From Pirellulales bacterium (lineage in GTDB: Bacteria; Planctomycetota; Planctomycetia; Pirellulales; JANQPP01), in assembly GCA_028289405.1 (NCBI GenBank), contig JANQPP010000118.1, positions 1-41,501 on the forward strand: a stretch of DNA of 41,501 nt, read 5' to 3'. Positions 27,017 to 38,312 of this stretch are shown here, one piece after another. Within the stretch, counting starts at the first letter, position 1, and each line of letters opens with the position of its first letter. The position numbers were made by a program, and so were the translations under genes. A model generated the notes under the pieces. The model saw nothing but the letters and a program-made list of their open reading frames with translations. It searched no databases and was not told where the DNA came from.

Positions 27017-27784
27017 ATGCTAGGCACCTTTCTGTCCGCGAATCGCCGTGCCTCGGACCGCATCCGGCGGTTTCTGAAATCCCACGGCGGCAGAGAACTT
27101 GGGCAGGACCACTTTCGGCAAGAAATACTTCCCAATGTGCTTTCGCCGGGAATGCGTGTGCTGGATGTCGGGGGTGGCAAACACCCGGCGATCGATCCCG
27201 TTACGAAGAAACATTTGGACTTGGAAGTCGTCGGGTTGGATGTTTCCTCGACAGAGTTGGCCCAAGCACCCGTGGGAGCTTACGACGATGTGATCGTCGG
27301 CGATGTGGCCTCCGTGGAACTTCCCGCGCGGGCCTTCGATTTGGTTCTCTCCGTGACCGTGCTGGAGCACGTCCGCGATGTGCCGTCTGCGGTTCAATGC
27401 ATGTCGCAAGCGGTGGCACCGGGTGGTGTCATGGCCCATTTGCTCCCCTGCGCCAACGCGGGCTTCGCGATGGTGAACCGGGCATTGGGAAACCGGATGG
27501 GCCGTCGGGTATTGTTTTCCGTCTTTCCCGAGCTTCGCCATGATTGTGGTTTTCCCGCTTATTATCACCGCTGCACGCCCCGGGAATTGGGCAAGCTGTG
27601 CCATGAGGCGGGAACCTCGGAAGTGACCATCATTCCTTACTTCGCTTCCGAGTACGCCTCGTTTTTCTTGCCGGCGTATCTTCTGGAAGTCTCTCGGCAA
27701 TTGTTGCTGCGTCGCTTGGGACTCACGCAATACGCCGAAATGTTCACGATCATCGCCCGCAAGCCGGCTGGCCAATTGAATTGA
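27017..27784 (+). CDS. class I SAM-dependent methyltransferase
   Basis: This 255-residue cytoplasmic protein has a Rossmann-type methyltransferase core. VLDVGGGKHP is motif I, VGLDVS the acidic end of strand 2, and FDLVLSVTVLEHV motif II and post-motif. The C-terminal part (YYHRCTPRELGKLCHEAG) fits the methyltransferase 11/23 group often found in polysaccharide loci. ATG 27017 has GAGG 9 bases upstream and gives a normal N-terminus. A longer frame from 26927 adds about 30 residues with no conserved content. It lies 39 bases before the MBOAT gene, so it may be co-transcribed and methylate a glycan or lipid precursor. The acceptor is unknown. Confidence 0.88.
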   Translation: MLGTFLSANRRASDRIRRFLKSHGGRELGQDHFRQEILPNVLSPGMRVLDVGGGKHPAIDPVTKKHLDLEVVGLDVSSTELAQAPVGAYDDVIVGDVASVELPARAFDLVLSVTVLEHVRDVPSAVQCMSQAVAPGGVMAHLLPCANAGFAMVNRALGNRMGRRVLFSVFPELRHDCGFPAYYHRCTPRELGKLCHEAGTSEVTIIPYFASEYASFFLPAYLLEVSRQLLLRRLGLTQYAEMFTIIARKPAGQLN

Positions 27785-27823
27785 GATTCTCCGGCTCCCA
27801 GAGCATTGACCAGGAAAATCTCC

Positions 27824-29284
27824 ATGCAATTCACGACGTTGACCTTCGTGCTGTATTTGGGGCTGGTATTCAGCGTTTATTGGCTGCTACCCCAGCGGAG
27901 AATTCAAAACCTCGCCCTCCTGCTGGCCAGCTATGTCTTTTATGGCTGGTGGGACTTTCGCTTCGCGAGCTTGCTGCTGATCTCCAGCCTCGTGGATTTT
28001 GGTGTTGGATGGGGACTGGAGAAAACCGAAAGTCCAATTCGGCGAAGGCTGCTGCTGGCGCTCAGCCTGGCCTGCAACTTGGGAATGCTGGCGTTCTTCA
28101 AATACTTCGGCTTTTTCGTGGACAACCTGCGGGCGATGGGATCCGCCATTGGCTGGGAATTCGACCGCGTGACGCTGGAGATCGTGCTGCCAGTCGGAAT
28201 CAGCTTCTATACGTTTCAAACGATGAGCTACACGATCGACGTTTATCGCCGGAAAATCCCGGCGGCGCGATCACTGCTGGATTACTTGGCTTTTGTCTCT
28301 TTCTTCCCACAGCTTGTGGCGGGTCCGATCGAACGGGCGGAGCGGCTGCTGCCACAATTTCAGCGGCCACGATGTTTTTCCTACGCTCCCGCCGTGGAAG
28401 GCTGCCGCCAAATCTTGTGGGGATTCTTCAAAAAAATCGTGATCGCCGATCGGCTGGGAATCGTCGCGGACCAAGTTTATGGCAACATTTCCGCGGCGAA
28501 CGGCCTGGAAATCTGTGTCGCCACGATCGCCTTCGCCTTTCAAATCTACTGCGACTTTTCCGCGTACTCCGATATCGCGATCGGCACGGCCCGCCTCTTC
28601 GGTTTCGATCTGATGCGGAACTTTGCCTACCCCTATTTTTCCCGGAGCTACGTGGAATTTTGGCGGAGGTGGCACATATCGCTCTCCACGTGGTTTCGCG
28701 ACTACGTGTTTATTCCCCTGGGGGGCAGCCGCGTCGCGCGGTGTCGGGTGGCCAGCAATCTTTTAATCACATTCATCATCAGTGGCCTGTGGCATGGCGC
28801 GAGCTGGAACTTCGTGGTTTGGGGAGCCTTGATGGGAACGCTTGTGGCCCTGGAAAGCCTATGGCCGAGAACAAGGAATACGTCGAAAAACGATATTCCC
28901 GGCGGGCACGGCACCTGGCCAACCCTTCCCGGGGCGGCACGCATGTGCATAGTCTTTTCGGGGATGTGCTTGGGATGGCTGTTTTTTCGCAGCAAGTCCC
29001 TCTCCGACGCGTGGCTTGCACTACAAACGATCGCGGCCGATGTCCTGCGTGCGAATATCTTACGTGATTTCGGACAACTCTTGGGCGACTCCAAGCAGCT
29101 TCGAGTGTTGCTCTTCGTGGGAGTCCTGCTGATCGTCGAATGGATACAGCGGGAAAGGCCGCATGTTTTAGCGGTGGGTCACCTCTCCACATGGCAGCGC
29201 TGGGCCGTATATAGCTCGGTATTTTGGATCACGCTCTTCGTGGGACCGAAACACAGCGTGCCCTTTATCTACTTTCAGTTTTAA
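27824..29284 (+). CDS. MBOAT-family membrane O-acyltransferase
   Basis: This 486-residue multi-pass membrane protein belongs to the AlgI/DltB branch of MBOATs. Signature segments are the N-terminal LLPQRRIQNLALLLASYVFYGWWD, LPVGISFYTFQTMSYTIDVYR, PQLVAGPIERAERLLPQF, and YVEFWRRWHISLSTWFRDYVFIPLGG. The catalytic histidine is H324 in SGLWHGASW. The family moves acyl groups, usually acetyl, across the membrane onto a polysaccharide or teichoic-acid-like acceptor. ATG 27824 with AGGAAA upstream is preferred to the TTG at 27806. The gene lies between a methyltransferase and an SGNH-like protein 19 bases downstream, the usual MBOAT-plus-SGNH pairing. Confidence 0.95.
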   Translation: MQFTTLTFVLYLGLVFSVYWLLPQRRIQNLALLLASYVFYGWWDFRFASLLLISSLVDFGVGWGLEKTESPIRRRLLLALSLACNLGMLAFFKYFGFFVDNLRAMGSAIGWEFDRVTLEIVLPVGISFYTFQTMSYTIDVYRRKIPAARSLLDYLAFVSFFPQLVAGPIERAERLLPQFQRPRCFSYAPAVEGCRQILWGFFKKIVIADRLGIVADQVYGNISAANGLEICVATIAFAFQIYCDFSAYSDIAIGTARLFGFDLMRNFAYPYFSRSYVEFWRRWHISLSTWFRDYVFIPLGGSRVARCRVASNLLITFIISGLWHGASWNFVVWGALMGTLVALESLWPRTRNTSKNDIPGGHGTWPTLPGAARMCIVFSGMCLGWLFFRSKSLSDAWLALQTIAADVLRANILRDFGQLLGDSKQLRVLLFVGVLLIVEWIQRERPHVLAVGHLSTWQRWAVYSSVFWITLFVGPKHSVPFIYFQF

Positions 29285-29303
29285 CCACTGCGTTCCAACG
29301 ACC

Positions 29304-30362
29304 ATGAAACGGTTTCTGGGCAAGCTGATCGGTTTCTGTGCATTGCAGTCCGCCATTCTTGGCTTATTGCTATGGGGTTACCAGGAAGACCGTTACGGAT
29401 TTTGTGAAACCATCATTGCCAAACATTACTTGTCGGAGACCGTTTCCGGATCACGGATCTTTTTCATGGGAGGGTCGAATGTCGCTTATGGAATCGACTC
29501 ACCGTTGGCCGCGGAGCAATTGCCCCATCGGCCGATTAATCTCGCCCTATCCGCCCTCCATGGTTTGGATTTCATGCTTATGGAGTCTCTCGATGTGGCC
29601 CGCGAAGGTGACATTATTGTCCTGTCACTCGAGTATGAACACTTTTTCGAAGATTTGACCTCGGTGGAACTCATCGTGCGGACAGCAAGTTGGCGGCCGG
29701 AGATGTTGCGAAATGTCGGCTGGACCCAAGCTCGAGTGATATTGGACCAAGGGTTGAAGTTTATTTGTGACACGGTAAAACACGCGGCGAAACGGCAAAG
29801 ACAGGGAGAGGTGGACGCTCCGAAGTCTCCGGAAGAGATTTTGGCCCACCAGGGGTTCAACATCCATGGAGATTTCGTGGGGCATCATGGAAAAGAGCCG
29901 ACCTTTGAATTCCAACCCACCCGAAGGACTCAGTTTCAAGAAAACACGGCTTACGTGGCTCGCGCGATTGAAAAGTTGAACCAGTTCGCGCGACAGTGCG
30001 AGTCGAGAGGAGTTGCGGTCGTGCTGGCATACCCGCCTTATGAGCGCGGCTACTTTGAGGAACGGAAGGAGCAGATTGCCTGGCTGGACAAGCGGCTTCG
30101 CCAGGAACTGGCCATTCCCATCATTAATTCACCGTCGGAAATGGCGTACGAGTCGAGCCATTTTTTCGACACGGCCTACCATCTCACGGCGGAGGGCAAG
30201 CAAATCAGAACGCGGCAGCTCGTGGAAGGTTTGTACACGAACTTGGCGATAAAGAGCAAACAAACGGAAACCGCCATTGCTCGGCGGAGCAATTCTTCCG
30301 TGAAGGCTTCCGTTCGCTCAGGCAAAGGCTCTGTCAACGGCGACTACATCACCGCGAAGTAA
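29304..30362 (+). CDS. SGNH-like acyltransfer partner of the MBOAT protein
   Basis: This 352-residue protein has a single N-terminal hydrophobic segment (residues 8-25) that would anchor it on the outer side of the membrane. The body resembles the DltD/AlgJ/AlgX-type SGNH fold. S58 lies in [13 protein letters not shown] (a degenerate GDS block), and D289-x3-H293 in [10 protein letters not shown] provides the C-terminal acid-base pair. Such proteins take the acyl group delivered by an MBOAT transporter and place it on the glycan. The C-terminal 40 residues are basic and serine-rich and probably disordered. The gene starts 19 bases after the MBOAT stop. Its last 19 bases overlap the convergent ATPase gene. 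Confidence 0.8.
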   Translation: MKRFLGKLIGFCALQSAILGLLLWGYQEDRYGFCETIIAKHYLSETVSGSRIFFMGGSNVAYGIDSPLAAEQLPHRPINLALSALHGLDFMLMESLDVAREGDIIVLSLEYEHFFEDLTSVELIVRTASWRPEMLRNVGWTQARVILDQGLKFICDTVKHAAKRQRQGEVDAPKSPEEILAHQGFNIHGDFVGHHGKEPTFEFQPTRRTQFQENTAYVARAIEKLNQFARQCESRGVAVVLAYPPYERGYFEERKEQIAWLDKRLRQELAIPIINSPSEMAYESSHFFDTAYHLTAEGKQIRTRQLVEGLYTNLAIKSKQTETAIARRSNSSVKASVRSGKGSVNGDYITAK

Positions 30363-31864
30363 TTCTCGACCGCGAAGTCCATGTACTCCTCCGTCAATTC
30401 CAACGGTTTCTGCTCGTAAAAGCAGTGATTGCGGATTTGCATCAGCAAGTCACGCGGCTGACAGCAGCGGAAGGGCCGACCGATCTTCTTGTAATGAATT
30501 TCCAGAAGATAATCGAGCGGAGCCTGCTGGTATTCAAAACCGAGCTTCTCGGCCATGATGCGGAATAATTCGCGGAATTCCGCCTCCACGGGATCGGAGA
30601 CTTCGATCTTGTAGGGAATCCGCCGTAGAAAGGCGTCATCCACGAGGTCTTTCGGTTCCAAGTTCGTGGAGAAAATGATGAGCTGGTCGAAAGGCACTTG
30701 CACCTTCTTGCCGTTGGCCAGATTGAGGTAGTCATACCGCTTTTCCAATGGCACGATCCAGCGGTTGAGCAACTGGTCGATGCTCATTTTTTGCCGTCCG
30801 AAGTCGTCGATCACCAGCGTGCCGCAGTTGCTCTTGAGCTGGAATGGCGCTTCACTGATGCCCGTGGCGGGATTGGACGTGACCTCCAGATTGTCCATTG
30901 TGAGCTCGCCACCGGCGATGATCGTCGGACGGCGGATGCGAATCCACCGCTTGTCGATTTTTCGCTGGTCTAGGAGGCCGTCTTGGTTCTTGAGCGGGGC
31001 TTCCACGTGATTGACCGGATCGTACAGGCGGAGGATCTCTCCATCCACGCCGAGCGCGCGGGGAATCCAAACATGTTCTCCAAATGCCGCCGTGACCCGC
31101 TCCGCGATACTCGTCTTGCCATTGCCCGGAGGCCCATACAGGAATAAGCCACGGCCCGAGTTGATCGCTGGCCCCAGCCGCTTCAGCATGCGCGGGCTAA
31201 TGAGCAGGTCATGAAACGCGCGAAGTAAATCCTCGGGCGTGGGGTGCTGGCGCGTGATGGATTGATGTTCGACGCTACGGACGTAATCTTCCAAACTCAC
31301 GGGAGCGGCGCCGAAGTACGTGCAATGCTGGGCATGCCGGCGAGCGCGTTCACGTCCCATTTCCGTAAGCTGATAGACGTAGTCGTTGAGCTGCGCGGAA
31401 CCGCGATGCCCAAGAATCTGGTCCTTCTTCATCTGCTGAAGTAGCGTGTCCACCAGCAAGAAGGGGAGTTTGATCTGTTCACCGATCTCCCGTCCTGCGG
31501 CGTCTCCCTTGCCCAGCAGGAATTTGAGGATCAGTGCCTCGACTTCGCTTTCGGTCAGCTTCGCCTCGGCCAAGCTTGCCGGTTCCGTGGGGATGTATTC
31601 GTCTTCAGTGATGCCCGACGTTTCGGCTTCCGGCGATGCGGCGATGGGAGTAGCCGGCGTTTCGCCGTTATCCTCGGCCAATTGCGAGAGCCGATTGATC
31701 ATGGACTCCAGTTCGGTGTCGTCCTCGCCCCCCGCGACATCAGCCGCGTCGTCCTCGCATTCGGAGCGCGTGGCGGCCACGGCATCCCAAGGACTGGTAT
31801 CTTCCGAGTCGGCACCGCGCCCGGCCAAGCGTTCCAGTAAGTCATTGAACGAGGATTGTTCCAT
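30344..31864 (-). CDS. AAA-family ATPase with winged-helix-like N-terminal part
   Basis: This 506-residue protein has three parts. Residues 1-100 are acidic and low-complexity. Residues 100-190 look like a winged-helix module ([13 protein letters not shown] ... [18 protein letters not shown]). The remainder is a AAA ATPase with Walker A GPPGNGKT (244-251), Walker B TLVIDDFG (349-356), sensor N401 in FSTNL and an [10 protein letters not shown] arginine-finger region. It has no signal peptide. I remember ATP-binding proteins of this layout as common in planctomycetes, without an assigned function; remodelling of a DNA- or protein-bound complex is only a guess. It is monocistronic as far as visible. 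Confidence 0.88.
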   Translation of the reverse strand: MEQSSFNDLLERLAGRGADSEDTSPWDAVAATRSECEDDAADVAGGEDDTELESMINRLSQLAEDNGETPATPIAASPEAETSGITEDEYIPTEPASLAEAKLTESEVEALILKFLLGKGDAAGREIGEQIKLPFLLVDTLLQQMKKDQILGHRGSAQLNDYVYQLTEMGRERARRHAQHCTYFGAAPVSLEDYVRSVEHQSITRQHPTPEDLLRAFHDLLISPRMLKRLGPAINSGRGLFLYGPPGNGKTSIAERVTAAFGEHVWIPRALGVDGEILRLYDPVNHVEAPLKNQDGLLDQRKIDKRWIRIRRPTIIAGGELTMDNLEVTSNPATGISEAPFQLKSNCGTLVIDDFGRQKMSIDQLLNRWIVPLEKRYDYLNLANGKKVQVPFDQLIIFSTNLEPKDLVDDAFLRRIPYKIEVSDPVEAEFRELFRIMAEKLGFEYQQAPLDYLLEIHYKKIGRPFRCCQPRDLLMQIRNHCFYEQKPLELTEEYMDFAVENYFAVM

Positions 31865-32167
31865 GGTCTCGTCGCCGTAGTTCGGGTCAGAAAAAACGGT
31901 TGCCGCGGATCATGCCACGTCGACCGGGCCGTCTCTTTTGAGTGACCAGAGGATTCCAGTTGGGATACGCTTCCCTGGCTGGATTGCTGCCAGACAGCAC
32001 GCGCCAAAAAAATACTCCCGTCGAAAATCTACGTTACCGGCTGCGGTGGGTCAAAAACCGAGAAGTCCGGCATCCGCCTGTCCGGCATGAACGGAAGAAT
32101 CGGAACCAGGGCGGCAAAAGAGAAATGCTGTGCTGTTTAGAACGGTCGGGCGGCGGGCCGCGCGTTC
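31865..32167. other. 303-base intergenic region upstream of the ATPase gene
   Basis: The region must hold the minus-strand promoter of the ATPase gene, but I see no clear boxes. A short inverted repeat TGCTG/CAGCA near 31989-32003 and a seven-adenine run near 32007 are the only structures noted. No coding sequence is supported. Confidence 0.4.
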
Positions 32168-32413
32168 TTACGAATTTTCCCGTTCCTCGGCCTCGTATTC
32201 TTCGCGTAAGGAACTGCTGAGAAACCACCCCCAAGTGACGTAGTGCACGCCCATTAGCGCGAAAACGCCGCACCCCAAGACGAGGATTCCCGTTACAAAA
32301 CCGCCCATGGTGATGAACGACAGGATCGCCACTCCCAGCAACACCGCCGAAAGGCAGACCGCCGTCACGAGCAATTGCATGAAGAGCCGCACGGTCCGTG
32401 GTTTCGTCTCCAT
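32168..32413 (-). CDS. small two-helix membrane protein
   Basis: This 81-residue protein starts METKPRTVRLFM, with two transmembrane helices (about residues 10-32 and 35-58) and a charged, glutamate-rich C-terminus (REEYEAEERENS). ATG 32413 has GAGGAA 8 bases upstream. The frame stays open to 32566, but the extra N-terminal residues are polar and unconserved-looking. I do not recognise a family and give no function. It lies on the same strand as the ATPase gene and the membrane protein at 32629, 303 and 215 bases away, so co-transcription is uncertain. Confidence 0.65.
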   Translation of the reverse strand: METKPRTVRLFMQLLVTAVCLSAVLLGVAILSFITMGGFVTGILVLGCGVFALMGVHYVTWGWFLSSSLREEYEAEERENS

Positions 32414-32628
32414 TTCGTCAGTTCCTCGGAAACATGTCGTGCGTGAGTCAATAGAGTCGCCGCCAACTTTCCTGCCGGTGATCGCGAGTCGCGCGGCCAA
32501 TTCCGCTAGCATGGTTCCACGGTCGCGATCTTCCTCCAAATTGACCGAACTAGGCGGGCAGGTCAATCGGGAGATTTGGCGACGTCCCTTTCCACCGGTA
32601 CGACCGTGAGCGGGTAAATCGAAAAATG

Positions 32629-33168
32629 TTAACTTGCAGGTTCACGTGAAGATCCGGCTTGCTGGGCCGCTTTGCGCTGCAACAGCAGCACGCTCACCGA
32701 CAATACACCGGCGGCCAAACCATCCGCCGCGGCCCACCACAAGGGCATGCCGTCCAGGTAGCTCAACGTGTTTCCCGCCACGGCAAAGATGCCCATGGCA
32801 AACGCCTGAAAAGTGATGACCGGCGCATAACGGCGGACATCCGTGGATAACATGAGCAGCAAAATACCGTAGAACGCACAGAGAGCGGACGTCGAGCGGG
32901 CCAAATACAATGTGATGGGAGACGAGGCGGGAAACTCGCCCAACCCCAATTCGCGATGCGTTGCTTGCATGACCGATTCCGGAAAGAACACCGCCGCGGC
33001 AGCAGTGGCGCACATCAGGCCGCCCACGCGCATCAAGAACGTCATCCAACGCTCGGCGGGGATCAAAGCAGACTCCTGCGGGATCCGTGACGGTAGAGGC
33101 ATCGGGAGCGGTGAACGAAGCGTCAATGAAAATCGGGGACTTGCCGGCTGCGTTTGAGTTTGGAACAT
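32629..33168 (-). CDS. hypothetical integral membrane protein with four helices
   Basis: This protein of about 179 residues has a polar N-terminal 45 residues and then four predicted membrane helices: VGGLMCATAAAAVFFP, LARSTSALCAFYGILLLML, VITFQAFAMGIFAVAGNTL and WWAAADGLAAGVLSVSVLLL. The segment HRELGLGEFP after the first helix and RRYAPVITF before the third look conserved in small planctomycete membrane proteins of this layout, but I cannot name the family. ATG 33168 has AAGGCGG upstream; an in-frame extension to 33273 exists and is arginine- and alanine-rich. The function is unknown. Confidence 0.65.
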   Translation of the reverse strand: MFQTQTQPASPRFSLTLRSPLPMPLPSRIPQESALIPAERWMTFLMRVGGLMCATAAAAVFFPESVMQATHRELGLGEFPASSPITLYLARSTSALCAFYGILLLMLSTDVRRYAPVITFQAFAMGIFAVAGNTLSYLDGMPLWWAAADGLAAGVLSVSVLLLQRKAAQQAGSSREPAS

Positions 33169-33385
33169 ATCGCCGCCTTGCACCCGCACTAGAGCTTGCC
33201 AGAATAGGGCATCCCCACGTGAAGGAAAAGCGGCAGCAGCGCGGCGCCGTCGCGCGCAAAAACGACCGGCCATCCCAGAGCTCTGGAAGCTTAAGTTCGA
33301 TTTGTCGCGACATTCACCCTGGTCGCGGGAGTTCTGAACGTGCCTCGCCCAGCGGAAAACTCACTGATCATTCGGAGACGAAAAC

Positions 33386-34687
33386 GTGAGACTTGATCAT
33401 GCGATCCTCGATCATCCTTTCGGCGATGAAGTCAAGGGAATGCCGCCGGGTAGCCGGGAGCTCACGCTGCCTTCCATCGCCAAGCAGAATTGGAATGTCT
33501 TGCAGGAAGATTTGCCGTTGCCTTTGGCGGTGATTCGCTCTTCCGCGCTCGAGCACAATCGTCAGTGGATGCGGCGTTTTTTGGAGCGGACCGGTGCGGT
33601 AATCTGCCCCCACGGCAAGACCACCATGAGCCCGCAGTTGTTCCAACAACAGTTGGAGGATGGGGCCTGGGGTATCACTTTGGCCACGATTTCCCAAGTC
33701 TGTGCGGCCCGCCGCTGCGGCGTTTCTCGCATTCTGCTGGCGAACCAACTTGTGGGGCGCACCGCGATCCGCTTCGTGTTGCAAGAGCTAGAACGTGATC
33801 CGGACTTCGAGTTCTTCTGCCTGGTCGATTCGGAAGCGAACGTGGATGCCATCGTCCGCGAGGCGGAGGAATGCTCCATTTCACGGCCGCTGTCTTTGCT
33901 GGTGGAAGTGGGAGTGGCCGCCGGACGTACCGGCTGTCGAACGGCTGAAGACGCATTGCGAGTCGCGCGGCATATCGCGCTTCAAGAACCGCATGCCGTA
34001 CTCGCGGGCGTGGAAGGTTTCGAGGGATTGATCGGAGGCGAGACGCCTGAACTGCGTGTGGCCGCCATCGAAGCCTTTCTCGATACCATCGTCCAGGTTG
34101 CCGAAGCCTGCGAGGCGGAGGATTTATTCGGCGTGCAACCGGTGATCCTCTCTGCCGGAGGATCCGCGTTTTTTGATCTCGTCGTGGAACGATTGGGAAA
34201 GACCAAGCTGAAATCACCCAAGCAGGTCATCACCCGCAGTGGATGCTATCTAACTCACGATGCGGGTCTGTATCTTTCCCTGATGGCGGACATCGAAGCG
34301 CGTTCTGCGGTGGCGCGCTCGCTGGGCGAGCCTCCTCGTCCCGCGTTGGAGGTTTGGGCATACGTGCAGTCTCGCCCAGAAACCTCCCGCGTGGTACTCA
34401 CGATGGGTCGCAGGGATGCGTCCTTCGATGCGGGGCTTCCCACACCCATGTGGTGGTATCGACCGGGAATGCACCACCAGCCCCAGCCCTTATCTGACGG
34501 GCACATAACCAGTGGGCTGCACGATCAACACGCGATTTTGGACGTGCCAGAGGACTCGCCGTTGCGATTCGGTGATATGGTGGGGTGCGGCATTTCCCAC
34601 CCCTGCACGACGTTTGACAAGTGGAAAATGATTCCGACCGTGGACGATGATTACCACGTCGTGGGCGCAATTCAAACGATGTTTTGA
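33386..34687 (+). CDS. PLP-dependent D-serine dehydratase/D-threonine aldolase-like enzyme
   Basis: This 433-residue cytoplasmic enzyme has the alanine-racemase fold (type III PLP). The cofactor lysine is K78 in CPHGKTTMSP, matching the P-H-(A/G)-K-T block of D-threonine aldolase and eukaryotic-type D-serine dehydratase. ILLANQLV, EVGVAAGRTGCRT and ILSAGGSAFFD follow as expected. The C-terminal domain contains HDQHAILDV and GISHPCTTFDKW, where H405 and C407 match the metal ligands of the D-serine dehydratase-like domain. The reaction is likely deamination or aldol cleavage of a D- or beta-hydroxy amino acid; the exact substrate is not readable. GTG 33386 has GGAG upstream. The gene stands alone between convergent neighbours. 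Confidence 0.88.
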   Translation: MRLDHAILDHPFGDEVKGMPPGSRELTLPSIAKQNWNVLQEDLPLPLAVIRSSALEHNRQWMRRFLERTGAVICPHGKTTMSPQLFQQQLEDGAWGITLATISQVCAARRCGVSRILLANQLVGRTAIRFVLQELERDPDFEFFCLVDSEANVDAIVREAEECSISRPLSLLVEVGVAAGRTGCRTAEDALRVARHIALQEPHAVLAGVEGFEGLIGGETPELRVAAIEAFLDTIVQVAEACEAEDLFGVQPVILSAGGSAFFDLVVERLGKTKLKSPKQVITRSGCYLTHDAGLYLSLMADIEARSAVARSLGEPPRPALEVWAYVQSRPETSRVVLTMGRRDASFDAGLPTPMWWYRPGMHHQPQPLSDGHITSGLHDQHAILDVPEDSPLRFGDMVGCGISHPCTTFDKWKMIPTVDDDYHVVGAIQTMF

Positions 34688-34718
34688 CGGGTATCAATGA
34701 ACTCCGCGGCTTGGGCCA

Positions 34719-35951
34719 TCACCCCGCCCGGTTGGGCTCGTGTGGAGAAGTATTGGACGTGGAAGGGGGAGTTTCCCGGGCCGTTTTGATCCATTGTGAT
34801 TCACGGTTGAACCAAAAACTTCCATATTGCCCAAGCGCCATGGCGCAATATTTGGGTACGGCCAAGAAGATTCGCCAGGAGCCATAATCCTCGCGAAGCG
34901 GCCACCAAGCGGCAGCAATGCCGGCGATGATTAGCCCGAAGCCCGTCCCCGCCGAGATCAATGGCCAAAAGCTCCCCCAAAGTAACGCGATCAATCCAAG
35001 TCCGACGAGCACGAACCACATTCCGACGAGGAGTGTCAAGGGCGGCACACTGATTTCCCACGCCAGGGCCAGCAGGCGAAAGTCCCGTTTTCGCCAGGCA
35101 ACGCGGAGCAGGCGGGGAATTTCCACGGCCATCACCTGCAAATGGGCATGTCCCCAGCGGCGGCGCTGGTTTGAGACAGCTTTTTGATTGGCAGGGAGGC
35201 TAGACCGCGTGACGGCCCCTTCTAGAAACGTCGCCGGGTAACCTGCCAGGGCAATCTCCGCGCTGAACTGGTAATCCTCCCCAATGTGGCCGCCGGCGAA
35301 TGGGACGTCGGCCAGAACCTTCCAAGGAAACGCCATTCCTGAACCGGAAAGCATGCAGGGCCATCCCAACCGGGCCAGCCCTCGTGGACGGATCACGTTT
35401 TTCACCGTCACGGCAAATGCGGAGACAAGATCCTTGGGACTAGGGTTTGCCGGAGGAGGCATGAGATAAGCGGATTGCACGGGAGCATTCCGCCGCATGG
35501 CCGCGATGGCGAGCCGATCCAAAGTACCCGGGGAAAGTTCGCAGTCCGCGTCTAGAATCACCAGCACCTCCGGCGGATCATGCGCCAAAACCTGCCGGCC
35601 GTGTTCCAAAGCCCAGCCCTTGCCACGCTTTTGAGCATGCTCGCGGACCGTGACTTCCGCGCCGTGTCGCTTGGCAATGTCGGCGGTATCGTCTGAACAG
35701 TTGTCCGCCACCACGAGCAACCGGTCACCCTCGCAAAGCTGTGGCTTGAGGGCGTCAATCGTGCCGGCAATGACGACCGATTCGTCATGGGCCGGCATAA
35801 GAATGCCCACACTGGGGCGGCGGTCATCCTCCGCCGTGTTCGTGAACCGCGATGGCAGCGAGCCAATCAGGCATTCCACGAAAAACAGCAGCGTCGGGAC
35901 GACGCACACGCCCACCGCCAGCAAAATCAGAATATCGAATATAAGTGTCAT
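34719..35951 (-). CDS. membrane-bound family 2 glycosyltransferase
   Basis: This protein of about 410 residues has one N-terminal helix (residues 3-30), a cytoplasmic GT2 domain and two to three C-terminal helices (about 300-365). GT2 motifs are GILMPAHDES, D134-A-D136 for nucleotide-sugar and metal, GED (224-226) and the Q262-R-R-R-W266 motif of processive synthases such as cellulose or hyaluronan synthase. It probably builds or exports a polysaccharide, but chain and sugar are unknown. ATG 35951 is preferred; a GTG at 36026 adds 25 residues before the first helix. The gene converges on the PLP enzyme gene. No other polysaccharide gene is adjacent. Confidence 0.9.
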   Translation of the reverse strand: MTLIFDILILLAVGVCVVPTLLFFVECLIGSLPSRFTNTAEDDRRPSVGILMPAHDESVVIAGTIDALKPQLCEGDRLLVVADNCSDDTADIAKRHGAEVTVREHAQKRGKGWALEHGRQVLAHDPPEVLVILDADCELSPGTLDRLAIAAMRRNAPVQSAYLMPPPANPSPKDLVSAFAVTVKNVIRPRGLARLGWPCMLSGSGMAFPWKVLADVPFAGGHIGEDYQFSAEIALAGYPATFLEGAVTRSSLPANQKAVSNQRRRWGHAHLQVMAVEIPRLLRVAWRKRDFRLLALAWEISVPPLTLLVGMWFVLVGLGLIALLWGSFWPLISAGTGFGLIIAGIAAAWWPLREDYGSWRIFLAVPKYCAMALGQYGSFWFNRESQWIKTARETPPSTSNTSPHEPNRAG

Positions 35952-36275
35952 ATCAGCGAACGATTTGCGGAATTGCCATGTTATTCGAGACCAAGCCCCG
36001 CTCAATGCTACCACGGAGTAAACCACATACGGAATTGCCTCGTGATTGGCGACGGCATCCGCTTTGAATTTTCACGAGTAATGTAGAAGTTCCTCGACTC
36101 TAATCAGAATCACCTGCTCACGGGCCAACATCCCTCGTGCTGCGAACCACACTGGCTTACAATGCCACCTTTTCCTAGGCGCGGAGAGTGGCTGCTTCAC
36201 TCTCTTGCGAGCCGAAAAGCGAGAGCTCACTGAGTTGATTACCTTGACCATTCGCGATCGGGGTAGGGAGATGGC
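35952..36275 (+). other. upstream region of metG with overlapping hairpins
   Basis: No gene is visible. GAGAGTG (36184-36190) pairs with CACTCTC (36198-36204), and CTCTTGC (36202-36208) pairs with GCGAGAG (36219-36225), with one G-U wobble. The two stems share bases 36202-36204, so they cannot both form completely. GGTAGGGAG lies just before the start codon. This could be a regulatory leader, but no known riboswitch or T-box elements are recognisable. Confidence 0.3.

Positions 36276-38312
<2,037 letters not shown>

Noticed and set aside
26773..27543. Plus-strand open frame of 256 codons
   Set aside because: It overlaps the methyltransferase gene in another register and lacks any motif.
27781..29067. 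Open frame of 428 codons on the plus strand
   Set aside because: It is out of register with the MBOAT gene, whose motifs and catalytic histidine are clear in the other frame.
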